A stretch of 64,000 bases of DNA, taken from assembly GCA_001784175.1 (NCBI GenBank), contig MFPR01000030.1, positions 109,420-173,419 on the forward strand, read 5' to 3'. Positions within the stretch are counted from its first letter, which is position 1; the number at the start of each line of letters is the position of its first letter. Below are positions 1 through 8,247 of the stretch, in pieces. The DNA is from Candidatus Lindowbacteria bacterium RIFCSPLOWO2_12_FULL_62_27. GTDB lineage: Bacteria; Lindowbacteria; 2-12-FULL-62-27. Both the position numbers and the translations under genes were made by a program. The notes beneath the pieces are model-generated. The model did no database searches. It saw only the letters and a list, made by a program, of their open reading frames with translations, and had not been told where the DNA came from.

Positions 1-2
1 AC

Positions 3-1133
3 ATGGTTTCCGCAGCGCTCGCCAGAGACGCCGCGGGCGTGTGTCTTCAGCGGGAAGGCCGGCACCGCGAGGCGCACGCCTGTTCGGAGCAGGCGCTCCG
101 GAGACTGCGGCGCGCCGGCTCGCCGCCCGAGGCGCTCGCCCGATGCCTCAACAGCCTGACCATCGCCAACTGGTATTCCGGCCGGACGGCGCTCGCGATC
201 GAATACGGCGAGGAATCCATCCGCATTCGCCGCCGGCTCAAAGACCCAAAGCAACTCTCGCTGGGACTCTTTGCCCTTGGAAAAGCCTATACGGTCGTCT
301 GCGATTTGTCCCGGGCGGTTTCCTGTTTCGAGGAATTGCACGCCGTTTCAAAACGGACGCGGGACGTGCCGGGGATCGCCTACGCGCTCGACGGGCTCGG
401 CCAGTGCAACCGGAAGCTGGGACGGCTGGGTCTCGCTCTTCGACAGCACCGCGAATCGTTCCGGTTGCGGGAAAGCGCCGGCAACCGGCGTGCGCTCGCC
501 TATTCGTGCCTGAACGAGTCCCTCACGTATCTGACGCTCGGCCTGCCGGTGCGCGCGCTTCCGCATCTTGAACGGGCCGAACAGTTCTTGAAGGAGACAG
601 ACGAGGAAAATCTCGTGGGGGAATTGTGGCGATACCGCGGCATGGCCGCGCTCGAGTCGAACCAGCCGTATCGCGCCGCCATCTGCCTCGAACGGGCACT
701 GCGGATCGCCCAGTCGACGGGATTTCTGGAATCCGAAGTCAACACCCTCGCGCCGCTGGCCCGGGCGACATCGATTCTCGGCGATCAGGTGCGCGCCGCG
801 GCGATTTGCGACCGGCTTAGCGACATGGCCCGGGCGGCAAGGATCGTGGACCATTGCGTGTGTGCCGATCTGATCGTCGGCGAAATCGCCGCGCGGCAGG
901 GGGACACGCGCCTCGCGGAAGAGTCGCTGCGGGCGGCGGCCGAGGCCGCGGCCCGGCATGAATTCTGGCCGCTGTTTCTCGAGATTGCAGAGCGCTGGAC
1001 GAAATGGTTTCCCGCGCTGCCGCAGCCGGACGGCCTGCCGCCGCTGGACGCGGTCCTCCGCCGGCTGAGCGACAGCCTTGACGATTTCGACAGGAGAGCC
1101 TTCGAAGCCCGGATCAGAGTACTACTCGGTTAG
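3..1133 (+). CDS. TPR-repeat protein, 3' part
   Basis: The 376 residues visible are almost wholly helical tetratricopeptide-type repeats rich in Ala, Leu and Arg, with recurring A/G-L-Y/F-A-L spacing. Such repeats bind other proteins. The reading frame is open to the left edge, and TPR arrays of this kind are often the C-terminal half of a larger regulator (for example a kinase, cyclase or transcription factor), so the ATG at base 3 is probably internal and the gene partial. No catalytic or DNA-binding domain lies in the visible part. It converges with the PHP-PilZ gene and the two ends overlap by about 12 bases. Confidence 0.7.
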   Translation: MVSAALARDAAGVCLQREGRHREAHACSEQALRRLRRAGSPPEALARCLNSLTIANWYSGRTALAIEYGEESIRIRRRLKDPKQLSLGLFALGKAYTVVCDLSRAVSCFEELHAVSKRTRDVPGIAYALDGLGQCNRKLGRLGLALRQHRESFRLRESAGNRRALAYSCLNESLTYLTLGLPVRALPHLERAEQFLKETDEENLVGELWRYRGMAALESNQPYRAAICLERALRIAQSTGFLESEVNTLAPLARATSILGDQVRAAAICDRLSDMARAARIVDHCVCADLIVGEIAARQGDTRLAEESLRAAAEAAARHEFWPLFLEIAERWTKWFPALPQPDGLPPLDAVLRRLSDSLDDFDRRAFEARIRVLLG

Positions 1134-3635
1134 CGCAAACGCCTTCGCCATCCGCAACCGCACCGCCGGGCCGTAGTCGTAAAAGGCCCAGATTGACCGG
1201 CCCTTCACCGAGCGGATCTTCCATGCGGCCAGGACAATTTCTTCTTCGCCCAGCGCGACCGCGACACTCTCGTTTTCGGCGAAGGCTCCGCCGCCTTCCA
1301 GGATGCAGCCGCTGAAACTGAGTTCGGTCACGACTGCGTCAACGACTCCGGGCGCGCCGCCCGGCGTGCAGGAAACGAGGCGCGCCGCCACACGGCACAA
1401 TTTTCGCCGGCCGGATCTGAAAGGCCGCAGATCCCAGCTTTCAGGGGCGGAGATCCGCCAGCCGTCGGCGTTTGATTTTTCCACCGCCAGCGGCGTTCTC
1501 GATACGGCCGCCTCCCGGCCGATCTCCAATTCCACTCGAACGCGGTCCGGCACGAGACGCGTTTCGGGCGCGGCGACGAGGATGGCATCGCCGGTGATCT
1601 CCGCGACGGCCACCCGCCAGACGCGGCCGCCCGGCTCGCGCAACACGGAGGTTCGCAGGCGCGACCGGATGAGCTGCGAATGGCGGACCGTTCGGGCGCG
1701 CCGGTGCGCATGAAAGGCGGGCTCCGGGGAAGCCCGCGGTTTCAACGCTACGTCGCGCGGGATTTCCCGCGAGACTTCCGCGAAGGACGGATGCGCCGGG
1801 AACCATCGGTCTGTCCATCCGCCCGGCCGCCGGCGGCCGATCCGGTAAATCCGCCCGCGAAATTTTCTCAAGAACGCGTCGAGCCCTATGAGGAGCGGCA
1901 AAAAAAGCGGCGACCGGTCGGCCTTGCTGTCGGCCACGACCGCGACCACGCCCACGTTTGATTCCAGCAGGCGCTCGACATGCTCCACCGTCCTGCGCAC
2001 GCTCTCCATATCCAGGGCGCCGGTCAAATAGAGCGCTGAAAAGTCCGGCAGGTTGTCCACCACCACCGTCTGCTTCTTCGCGCCGGCCGGGTCAGCGCCT
2101 CCGGCGACCCAAGTGCCGGCGTCTCTGACGCCGGCCGGCTCCCCCAACGCCGACAATGCCCGGCGCGCCTGTTCCACCGCCGCCGGCTCGAATCCTCCAT
2201 CGACGGAGATCATCGACCGAAGGACATTTTTCGCCAGAGCGCTCCGCCCCGTTCGGGAGAGACACTGGGCCAGCAGAAAGCATGCCGCCGCCGGCCCCTG
2301 TTTCCGGACCGAATCCTCGAAGCAGGTGATCGCCGGCTCGAACGCGTCGTTCCACCAGTGCCGCAGTCCCGCGAAATACGATGCGAGCGCCGCCACCGGC
2401 CTCTGTTCCGCGCGCGTCGCCTGCCGGACCCGGGCGCCCAGTTGCCGGAGCGCCGGCGCTTCCACGTCGATCACTGTCAGGCCCTCGATCCTTCGAACGG
2501 GAAGAAACTTCATCATCTCTTTGCTTGCGTCAACGCAATGGTCCAAGTCCGGCTCCACATATCGCGGAAGCCCCTCCAAGCCGGCCGCGCCCTGCCAGAC
2601 CAGCGGATGGCGGGCCGAGAACGATCGAAGCCCTCGCGATCGACGCCGACCTTCGACCAAAGACTCGCACGAATCGATCGAAGACCCAAGATCGCCGATG
2701 GACCCATCGCGCAATCGCAGCACGCGCGCGGCGTCGGCCAGCGCCATACGTGGCGAGATGGGAACGCGCCGGATGGGAAACAGGGAGACGCGTGATCCGG
2801 AAAACGGACGCGCCCAACGCTGCGCCAGCTCTTCGTAGGCCGTGCAGGATTCGGCGATGCGCAGAGTCTCGTCCGAAAATGCCGCCGGGAAATCCATGGC
2901 GCGCATTTCGGCGGGCGTTTTCAAATAAAAACAGGTGGCGGTGTAGGCAAACGATTTCGGCTTCTTGTCGGCCGTCTTGATGTACAGGTTGTGAATGAAC
3001 CAGTCCCCGGAGGTCGCATAATGGCAGTCGTTCGTCAGCACCGGCCGAACGGCGAACCGCCGCGCATACGACAAAACGGCGCGGTTGATCGGCGCCTGCT
3101 CCGGAATCGGATGCCCGGCCACTTCCGAGCGGAAATCGGCGCCGAAGAGATCGTAAAGTTTTCGGTAGATCTCCTCGGCCCGCTCGTACCGGCCGCCCCG
3201 CACGGCGATGCCGACCGGCCCGCCCACGCACGCCGTCGTGCAGATCAGTCCCTCGCGGCAGCGCTCCAGGAGGTCCCACGTCACCACGGCATATCGCGGG
3301 GGCCGAAAGCCGCGCGTCCAGCTCTCGTTGTTGATTCGGATCAGATTTTGAAATCCTTTGAGATTCTTCGCCAGCAAAATCAGATGCGTCCGGTCCATCC
3401 GATCGATCGGCGCTTCGCCCTGCCGCGCGTCAAAGTATGCCTCGCAGCCGAACACCGGGCGCACGGGAAAGGACCGCGCGGCCAGATACAGCGGATAGAC
3501 GGCGGTCAGGCACCCATGATCCGTCACCGCCTGGGCCGGAACCCCGGTCCGGGCCGCCCACGCGAGGGTCTGGGCGGGATCGAGGATGCAGTCGGAAATC
3601 GAGCCGTTCAGATGGCTGTGCAGATGGACAAACAC
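1122..3635 (-). CDS. DnaE-type PHP domain fused to a C-terminal PilZ domain
   Basis: This is an 837-residue protein starting at GTG with a strong AGGAGG five bases upstream. Residues 1 to about 260 match the PHP domain that opens bacterial DNA polymerase III alpha: HLHSHLNG (4-11), AVTDHG (36-41), FGCEAY (62-67) and TNDCHY (201-206), carrying the metal-ligand His and Asp residues. No polymerase palm, fingers or beta-binding region follows. The middle has one or two TPR-like helices (about 415-480) and an alpha/beta stretch (about 530-620). The last 110 residues look like PilZ, a c-di-GMP-binding fold (RRKLCRVAAR, then a VTELSFSGC core). PHP domains are phosphoesterases; the substrate here is unknown. 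The PHP assignment is firm and the PilZ assignment good. Confidence 0.75.
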   Translation of the reverse strand: MFVHLHSHLNGSISDCILDPAQTLAWAARTGVPAQAVTDHGCLTAVYPLYLAARSFPVRPVFGCEAYFDARQGEAPIDRMDRTHLILLAKNLKGFQNLIRINNESWTRGFRPPRYAVVTWDLLERCREGLICTTACVGGPVGIAVRGGRYERAEEIYRKLYDLFGADFRSEVAGHPIPEQAPINRAVLSYARRFAVRPVLTNDCHYATSGDWFIHNLYIKTADKKPKSFAYTATCFYLKTPAEMRAMDFPAAFSDETLRIAESCTAYEELAQRWARPFSGSRVSLFPIRRVPISPRMALADAARVLRLRDGSIGDLGSSIDSCESLVEGRRRSRGLRSFSARHPLVWQGAAGLEGLPRYVEPDLDHCVDASKEMMKFLPVRRIEGLTVIDVEAPALRQLGARVRQATRAEQRPVAALASYFAGLRHWWNDAFEPAITCFEDSVRKQGPAAACFLLAQCLSRTGRSALAKNVLRSMISVDGGFEPAAVEQARRALSALGEPAGVRDAGTWVAGGADPAGAKKQTVVVDNLPDFSALYLTGALDMESVRRTVEHVERLLESNVGVVAVVADSKADRSPLFLPLLIGLDAFLRKFRGRIYRIGRRRPGGWTDRWFPAHPSFAEVSREIPRDVALKPRASPEPAFHAHRRARTVRHSQLIRSRLRTSVLREPGGRVWRVAVAEITGDAILVAAPETRLVPDRVRVELEIGREAAVSRTPLAVEKSNADGWRISAPESWDLRPFRSGRRKLCRVAARLVSCTPGGAPGVVDAVVTELSFSGCILEGGGAFAENESVAVALGEEEIVLAAWKIRSVKGRSIWAFYDYGPAVRLRMAKAFALTE

Positions 3636-3679
3636 CGGGCCTCCTTTGTCTCCTGTCAGTCGACGGATCGTACCTCAAG

Positions 3680-3708
3680 TTGACATTTGCCGCCGCATTT
3701 TCTATTTT
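3680..3708 (+). promoter_or_regulatory. Sigma-70-type promoter of the moxR operon
   Basis: A perfect TTGACA (3680-3685), a 17-base spacer and TATTTT (3703-3708) lie directly before the moxR ATG at 3717. The expected start of transcription, about 7 bases after the -10 box, is at 3715 or so. The message would therefore begin within two or three bases of the start codon, with no room for a ribosome binding site. Confidence 0.75.
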
Positions 3709-3716
3709 CTTTCCCT

Positions 3717-4703
3717 ATGGTCGTCGATGTCAAAGGCGTCGAATCGAGAATTCGCGAAAAAGCGGCGGTCCTGCAGCGCCTGGTCGGCGAGATCGACAAG
3801 GTCATCGTCGGCCAGCGCATGCTCGTCGACCGGCTCCTCGTGGGGCTTCTGGCCGGCGGGCACGTGCTCGTCGAGGGGGTGCCGGGGCTGGCGAAGACGA
3901 CGGCGATCAAGACGGTGGCGGCGGCGCTCAAGCTCGACTTCCGCCGGATTCAATTCACGCCCGACCTTCTCCCCGCCGACCTCATCGGGACGCTGATCTT
4001 CAATCCGAAGACCGGCGAGTACAGCACGCGCCGGGGGCCGGTCTTCGCCAACGTGATCCTCGCCGATGAAATCAACCGCGCGCCCGGCAAAGTCCAGTCG
4101 GCGCTCCTCGAGGCGATGCAGGAGAGGCAGGTCACGATCGGAACCGAAACATTTCCGTTGCCGGACCCCTTCATGGTGATGGCCACCCAGAATCCGATCG
4201 AACAGGAGGGCACCTACCCTCTGCCCGAGGCGCAGATCGACCGGTTCATGCTCAAGGTCAAGGTGACATATCCGTCGAAGGACGAGGAGATGACCATCAT
4301 GAATCGGCAGACGGAATTCCCGCCGGCACCGGTCGTGCCCGTTGTCACAGCCTCGGACCTCGCAGCCCTTCGCGAGCTGGCCGGAGAAATATACGTCGAC
4401 GAGAAGGTCAAGCAATACATCCTCGACATCGTGTTCGCCACGCGGGATCCCAAATCCTTCAACTTGGATCTTGCGCCCCTCATCTCATACGGCGCGAGTC
4501 CCCGGGCGACGATTTATCTGAACCTGGCCGCGCGCGCGCACGCCTTCATCGACGGGCGCGGATTTGTGACGCCGCACGACGTCAAGCGGATCGGGATGGA
4601 CGTGCTCCGGCACCGGGTCATCGTCTCCTACGAGGCCGAGGCGGAAGGGATGGATTCCGAGGCGATACTGGGAAAAATATTCGACCACGTCCCGGTTCCC
4701 TGA
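3717..4703 (+). CDS. moxR: MoxR-family AAA+ ATPase
   Basis: This 328-residue cytoplasmic AAA+ ATPase of the MoxR family is chaperone-like and works with von Willebrand (VWA) partner proteins, often in envelope or metal-centre maturation. Walker A is GVPGLAKT (54-61) and Walker B ILADEIN (114-120); the MATQNPIEQEGTYPLPEAQ segment is characteristic of the family. The ATG at 3717 is chosen over an upstream TTG because a good promoter ends nine bases before it. It overlaps the DUF58 gene by one base (TGATG), so the two are translationally coupled. Its usual BatABDE partners lie 27 kb away on the same strand. Confidence 0.92.
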   Translation: MVVDVKGVESRIREKAAVLQRLVGEIDKVIVGQRMLVDRLLVGLLAGGHVLVEGVPGLAKTTAIKTVAAALKLDFRRIQFTPDLLPADLIGTLIFNPKTGEYSTRRGPVFANVILADEINRAPGKVQSALLEAMQERQVTIGTETFPLPDPFMVMATQNPIEQEGTYPLPEAQIDRFMLKVKVTYPSKDEEMTIMNRQTEFPPAPVVPVVTASDLAALRELAGEIYVDEKVKQYILDIVFATRDPKSFNLDLAPLISYGASPRATIYLNLAARAHAFIDGRGFVTPHDVKRIGMDVLRHRVIVSYEAEAEGMDSEAILGKIFDHVPVP

Positions 4704-5611
4704 TGCAGTCTCCGGGTGTTTCGGCGGAAGACCGCCAGAGAGACCTTCTTCGCAAGGTTCGCCGCATCCAGATCCGAACCGAACACCTTATCCGCGATCT
4801 TTTCGCGGGCCAATACACGAGCGCCTTCAAAGGCCGCGGCATCGCGTTTTCGGAGGTCCGCGAGTACATTCCCGGCGACGACATCCGGATGATCGACTGG
4901 AACGTGACCGCACGGATGAACTCGCCCTATGTCAAACAATTCGTCGAAGAACGCGAGCTCACGCTGATTCTCCTCGTCGACCTCAGCCGGTCCGGATGGT
5001 TCGGGTCGGGACACAGGAGCAAGCGGGACCTGGCGATCGAGATCGCTTCGATCCTCGCCTTCTCCGCCATCCAGAACAACGACCGCGTGGGGCTCATCCT
5101 TTTCACCGACCGGATCGAATCGTATGTCCCGCCCCGCAAGGGATCGAGCCACGGGCTGCGCCTGATCCGGGACCTGCTGTTTTATGAGCCGGCCGGTTCG
5201 GGCACTCGGATCCGGGTGGCGCTCGATTTTCTGAATCTCGTTTCCCGCCGCCGGGCCGTCGTGTTTCTGATTTCGGATTTCCAATCGGCCGACCTCGAAA
5301 TGGCGCTGCCGGTGACGTCCAAGCGGCACGATCTCGTTCCCGTGCGGATCATCGACCCTCTCGAGGAACGCTGGCCCCGGCTGGGCCTGGTGGAGCTGGA
5401 GGACCTCGAGACGGGGGAGCGGCTGGTGTGGGATTCCGGATCGCGAAAATCGGCGGAGGCGTTCGTCGCAGACTCGAAGACGCAAGCGGACCGGCTGAAA
5501 AGGCTGTTCGCCTCTCTCAAGCTCGACACGCTGACGTTTCGGACCGACCAGTCCGTCGTGGAGCCGCTCCGGAAATTCTTCCTCATGCGGCGCAGGAGGC
5601 AGGCCCGGTGA
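4703..5611 (+). CDS. DUF58 (VWA-like) protein
   Basis: This is a 302-residue DUF58 protein, the usual partner of MoxR ATPases. The family signature, GRGIAFSEVREYIPGDD followed by R-IDWN, sits near residues 43-70, and LILLVDLSRSG (near 90) is the start of a VWA-like fold. No membrane segment or signal peptide is visible, so it is cytoplasmic. It overlaps the previous gene by one base and the next by four (GTGA). The family is thought to pass the MoxR remodelling activity to a client; the client is not known here. Confidence 0.88.
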   Translation: MQSPGVSAEDRQRDLLRKVRRIQIRTEHLIRDLFAGQYTSAFKGRGIAFSEVREYIPGDDIRMIDWNVTARMNSPYVKQFVEERELTLILLVDLSRSGWFGSGHRSKRDLAIEIASILAFSAIQNNDRVGLILFTDRIESYVPPRKGSSHGLRLIRDLLFYEPAGSGTRIRVALDFLNLVSRRRAVVFLISDFQSADLEMALPVTSKRHDLVPVRIIDPLEERWPRLGLVELEDLETGERLVWDSGSRKSAEAFVADSKTQADRLKRLFASLKLDTLTFRTDQSVVEPLRKFFLMRRRRQAR

Positions 5612-6612
5612 CGGCGCGCGCGGTTCTCCTCCTGTTCATGGTGGCGATGTCCGCGCAGGCGGCGCAGTCGGCCGGACCTGCGTCGAAATCGATCCGGCGG
5701 GAATTCGGACCCGTCACGGCCATCGTGGAGGTTTCGTCCGACAAGATCACCATCGGTGACGTGATCGAATGCCGCTTCGTGGTGGAGGCCAAAGAGGGCG
5801 TCACCGTTCTGTCCATGCCGAACCTCCTGCAAAATCCGGGACAGTTCGCGGTGCTCGACTACTCGCCGGCACAGCCCACGCCAATTTCGGGTGGAGGATT
5901 TCGGCAGTCAAGCTGGTTCAAGCTCGATCCGACCCTTCCCGGCGAGTACGTCATTTCGCCTCAGGAAATCCGATTCGTCGATCGCCGGCCGGGTCAGGAC
6001 GGCGGAGAGCGGCGATTCGAGACGCCGGAAGTCCGCATTCTCGTGACGGGATTGGTGGATGGCAACGCCGAGTGGGAAAAACTGAAAGACCTTCGCGGGC
6101 CGCGCCTTCGGCCGCTGCGGATTCCGTGGCTCTGGATATCGATTGGAATCGCCGCACTCGCGGCAGGCCTGCTCCTGTTCCGATTCAGACGCAAAAAACG
6201 CGCGATTGAACTTCCGAAACCGGCCCACCTCATCGCCGAGCTTGGGCTGGACCGGCTCATGCGAGAAAATCTGATCGATCGCGGCGAGATCGAAATCTTC
6301 GTCACGCGCCTGTCCGTCATCCTCCGGCAATATATTGAAAACCGTTTTCAACTGCGGGCGCCCCGTCAGTCCACAGAGGAGTTTTTTGAAGACCTCAAAT
6401 CCTCGCCCGCATTGAGTCCGTCCGAAAAGCCGATGGTGATGAATTTCCTCCGACAAGCCGACCTCGTCAAATTCGCGGCGGAATGGATCGACCGGGAACG
6501 CGCGCTGGCGCTCCTCGATACGGTCCGTCAGTTCGTCCGCCTGACCCGGGCGCCGGAGGCAGTGGCGCCGGTTCGCGCCGGCGGCGGCCCCGACGCCGCC
6601 AAGGCCGCATGA
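5608..6612 (+). CDS. Secreted/membrane-anchored partner of MoxR-DUF58 (DUF4381/BatD-like)
   Basis: The start is taken as the GTG at 5608, which overlaps the DUF58 stop by four bases and follows GGAGG. This gives 334 residues: a signal peptide (AVLLLFMVAMSAQAA), a beta-rich periplasmic domain to about residue 165, one membrane helix (PWLWISIGIAALAAGLLLF) with a following Arg/Lys cluster, and a helical cytoplasmic tail. The layout (signal, Ig-like domain, TM, helical tail) is that of the small BatD/DUF4381 proteins found between DUF58 and BatA genes. Here the operon stops instead of running into batA. Confidence 0.75.
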   Translation: MTARAVLLLFMVAMSAQAAQSAGPASKSIRREFGPVTAIVEVSSDKITIGDVIECRFVVEAKEGVTVLSMPNLLQNPGQFAVLDYSPAQPTPISGGGFRQSSWFKLDPTLPGEYVISPQEIRFVDRRPGQDGGERRFETPEVRILVTGLVDGNAEWEKLKDLRGPRLRPLRIPWLWISIGIAALAAGLLLFRFRRKKRAIELPKPAHLIAELGLDRLMRENLIDRGEIEIFVTRLSVILRQYIENRFQLRAPRQSTEEFFEDLKSSPALSPSEKPMVMNFLRQADLVKFAAEWIDRERALALLDTVRQFVRLTRAPEAVAPVRAGGGPDAAKAA

Positions 6613-6627
6613 TCCTCCTCCAGAGAA

Positions 6628-8247
6628 TCAGAGGTCCCGGACAAATCCTCTCAAAGCCGCTGATTCCAGCGTTGCGCGGTTGTCGGAATAGACGGGAACA
6701 TCCGCCGATTGGCGGATGGATTCGATCATCTCGTTTCTTCTCGCAAACCGGATGGCGCCGGGCGGATTCTGTTCGGCGGCTTTTTCCAGAATCTGATCGG
6801 GTGTCAGCCGGAGGGGCTGAAGCGCGCAGATGAAAATCACGTCGCCGATTCCGACATTCCAGATATGCATATACGGGAACACGCCCGCCAGCGTCTTCAA
6901 TACACCGTCGGTGTATCGTTCGTGGAGCAGATGCCCGGGCGCGTAGACGGCCGCAATCCCGTCCGGATGGAGATGGGCTTTCAGAGAAAGAAAGCTTTCG
7001 CGCGACAGAAGGGATGCCGTGGTGATGTCCGTCGGGTAGGAGGGTTCCATGGAGATGATGTCATATTTGCGGTCGGTCGTGCCGAGAAAGTGACGGGCCT
7101 CCTTGAAAATGTATCGGACGTTTTTGTTTTTGTCGATGTCGCGGAAAAAGAACTCCGTCACCGCCCGGTAGACGTTCGGGTCGATCTCAAGGCAGTCGAC
7201 CTCCTTGACCAGGTTCGATGCGATTCGGACGGTGGTCCCGGTTCCGAGGCCGATGTTCAGAAACCGCAGGGGGCCGCCGGGATTGGGGTGATAAAAATAG
7301 GGAAGATGCGCCAGCATGCTTTGCGTGGGGAAATCCTGGGCGAAGAGGCTGCTTTCATTTTTGCTGTTGATCTGGAGAAACCGGATTTTGCCGTCCTCGA
7401 GAACTTTGACGATCCCGTATTTGTTTTCGTAGGATTTGAGAAGTCTGACGTCGCGTTCGATTTTACAAAACTGTTCGGGCGTCTGAAACCGTTTCTGGAT
7501 GTAGATCGAAAATGGATAGACGGGAAATGACAGCCCGGCGCCGGCGCCGGCGAGCGAAACCAGAGCCAGTATCGAAAGGAGGGCGGCGGCCGAATGTTTT
7601 CTTGAAATAAAATACGCGGCGGACGGCACGCCCGGCAGAATTCCGCAGAGGAGCGCCGAATTCTTCAGCCCGAAGTATTCGACGAAAACAAATCCGGTGA
7701 GAAGACACCCGGCGACGGCGCCCAGCGTGTTCAGCATGTAAAGCCGCGCCGTCACCGCGCCGGCCTGTTCGGCGTTCCGCAGAATCCGCTGGACCGCGAT
7801 CGGAAAGACGGCGCCGGCGAAAAAGGACGGAACGAAGATCAGGACGAACACCGCCACGTACATCAGGCAAAAAGAAACTTCAAAAGAAACCGGCAGATGG
7901 AATTTCGCGAAAAACATCAGGTCGGACAGGTAGAGAAACGCAAAGCTGACCAGAATAGATGAGATCGAATACAAAAGAAGATAAAGAAAAAAGACCGGGG
8001 GCGCCGCGGTCGGACTGCGTTTGCCGCCGTGGAAACTCCCGGCAAAAATGCCGCCCATCACCGACGCCAGCGTTACCGTGTAGGAATGGACCGAACTGCC
8101 CAGCGTCAGCGCCGTCATCCGGCCCCAGATGATTTCCAGGGAAAGCAGGGAAAATCCGGCGAGAAGATACCCGCCGAACATCAAGACTTGCGCATTTTTC
8201 TCCACGCCCTGCCGGCCATCCGGCGGGCCGGCCGGAAAATCGGCCAT
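6628..8247 (-). CDS. Membrane-anchored spermidine synthase-like protein (second of tandem pair)
   Basis: The 539 residues begin at the ATG that overlaps the upstream stop by one base; a longer open frame exists but lies inside that gene. The first half has about eight hydrophobic helices (for example YLLAGFSLLSLEIIWGRM). The second half is a spermidine-synthase-type methyltransferase fold: LRFLNIGLGTGTT is the nucleotide-binding loop, VDCLEIDP the acidic second strand, and DIISMEPSYP the position of the catalytic Asp-containing strand in true synthases. Such fused MFS/spermidine-synthase proteins are widespread but biochemically unproven. It converges with the moxR operon. Confidence 0.82.
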   Translation of the reverse strand: MADFPAGPPDGRQGVEKNAQVLMFGGYLLAGFSLLSLEIIWGRMTALTLGSSVHSYTVTLASVMGGIFAGSFHGGKRSPTAAPPVFFLYLLLYSISSILVSFAFLYLSDLMFFAKFHLPVSFEVSFCLMYVAVFVLIFVPSFFAGAVFPIAVQRILRNAEQAGAVTARLYMLNTLGAVAGCLLTGFVFVEYFGLKNSALLCGILPGVPSAAYFISRKHSAAALLSILALVSLAGAGAGLSFPVYPFSIYIQKRFQTPEQFCKIERDVRLLKSYENKYGIVKVLEDGKIRFLQINSKNESSLFAQDFPTQSMLAHLPYFYHPNPGGPLRFLNIGLGTGTTVRIASNLVKEVDCLEIDPNVYRAVTEFFFRDIDKNKNVRYIFKEARHFLGTTDRKYDIISMEPSYPTDITTASLLSRESFLSLKAHLHPDGIAAVYAPGHLLHERYTDGVLKTLAGVFPYMHIWNVGIGDVIFICALQPLRLTPDQILEKAAEQNPPGAIRFARRNEMIESIRQSADVPVYSDNRATLESAALRGFVRDL

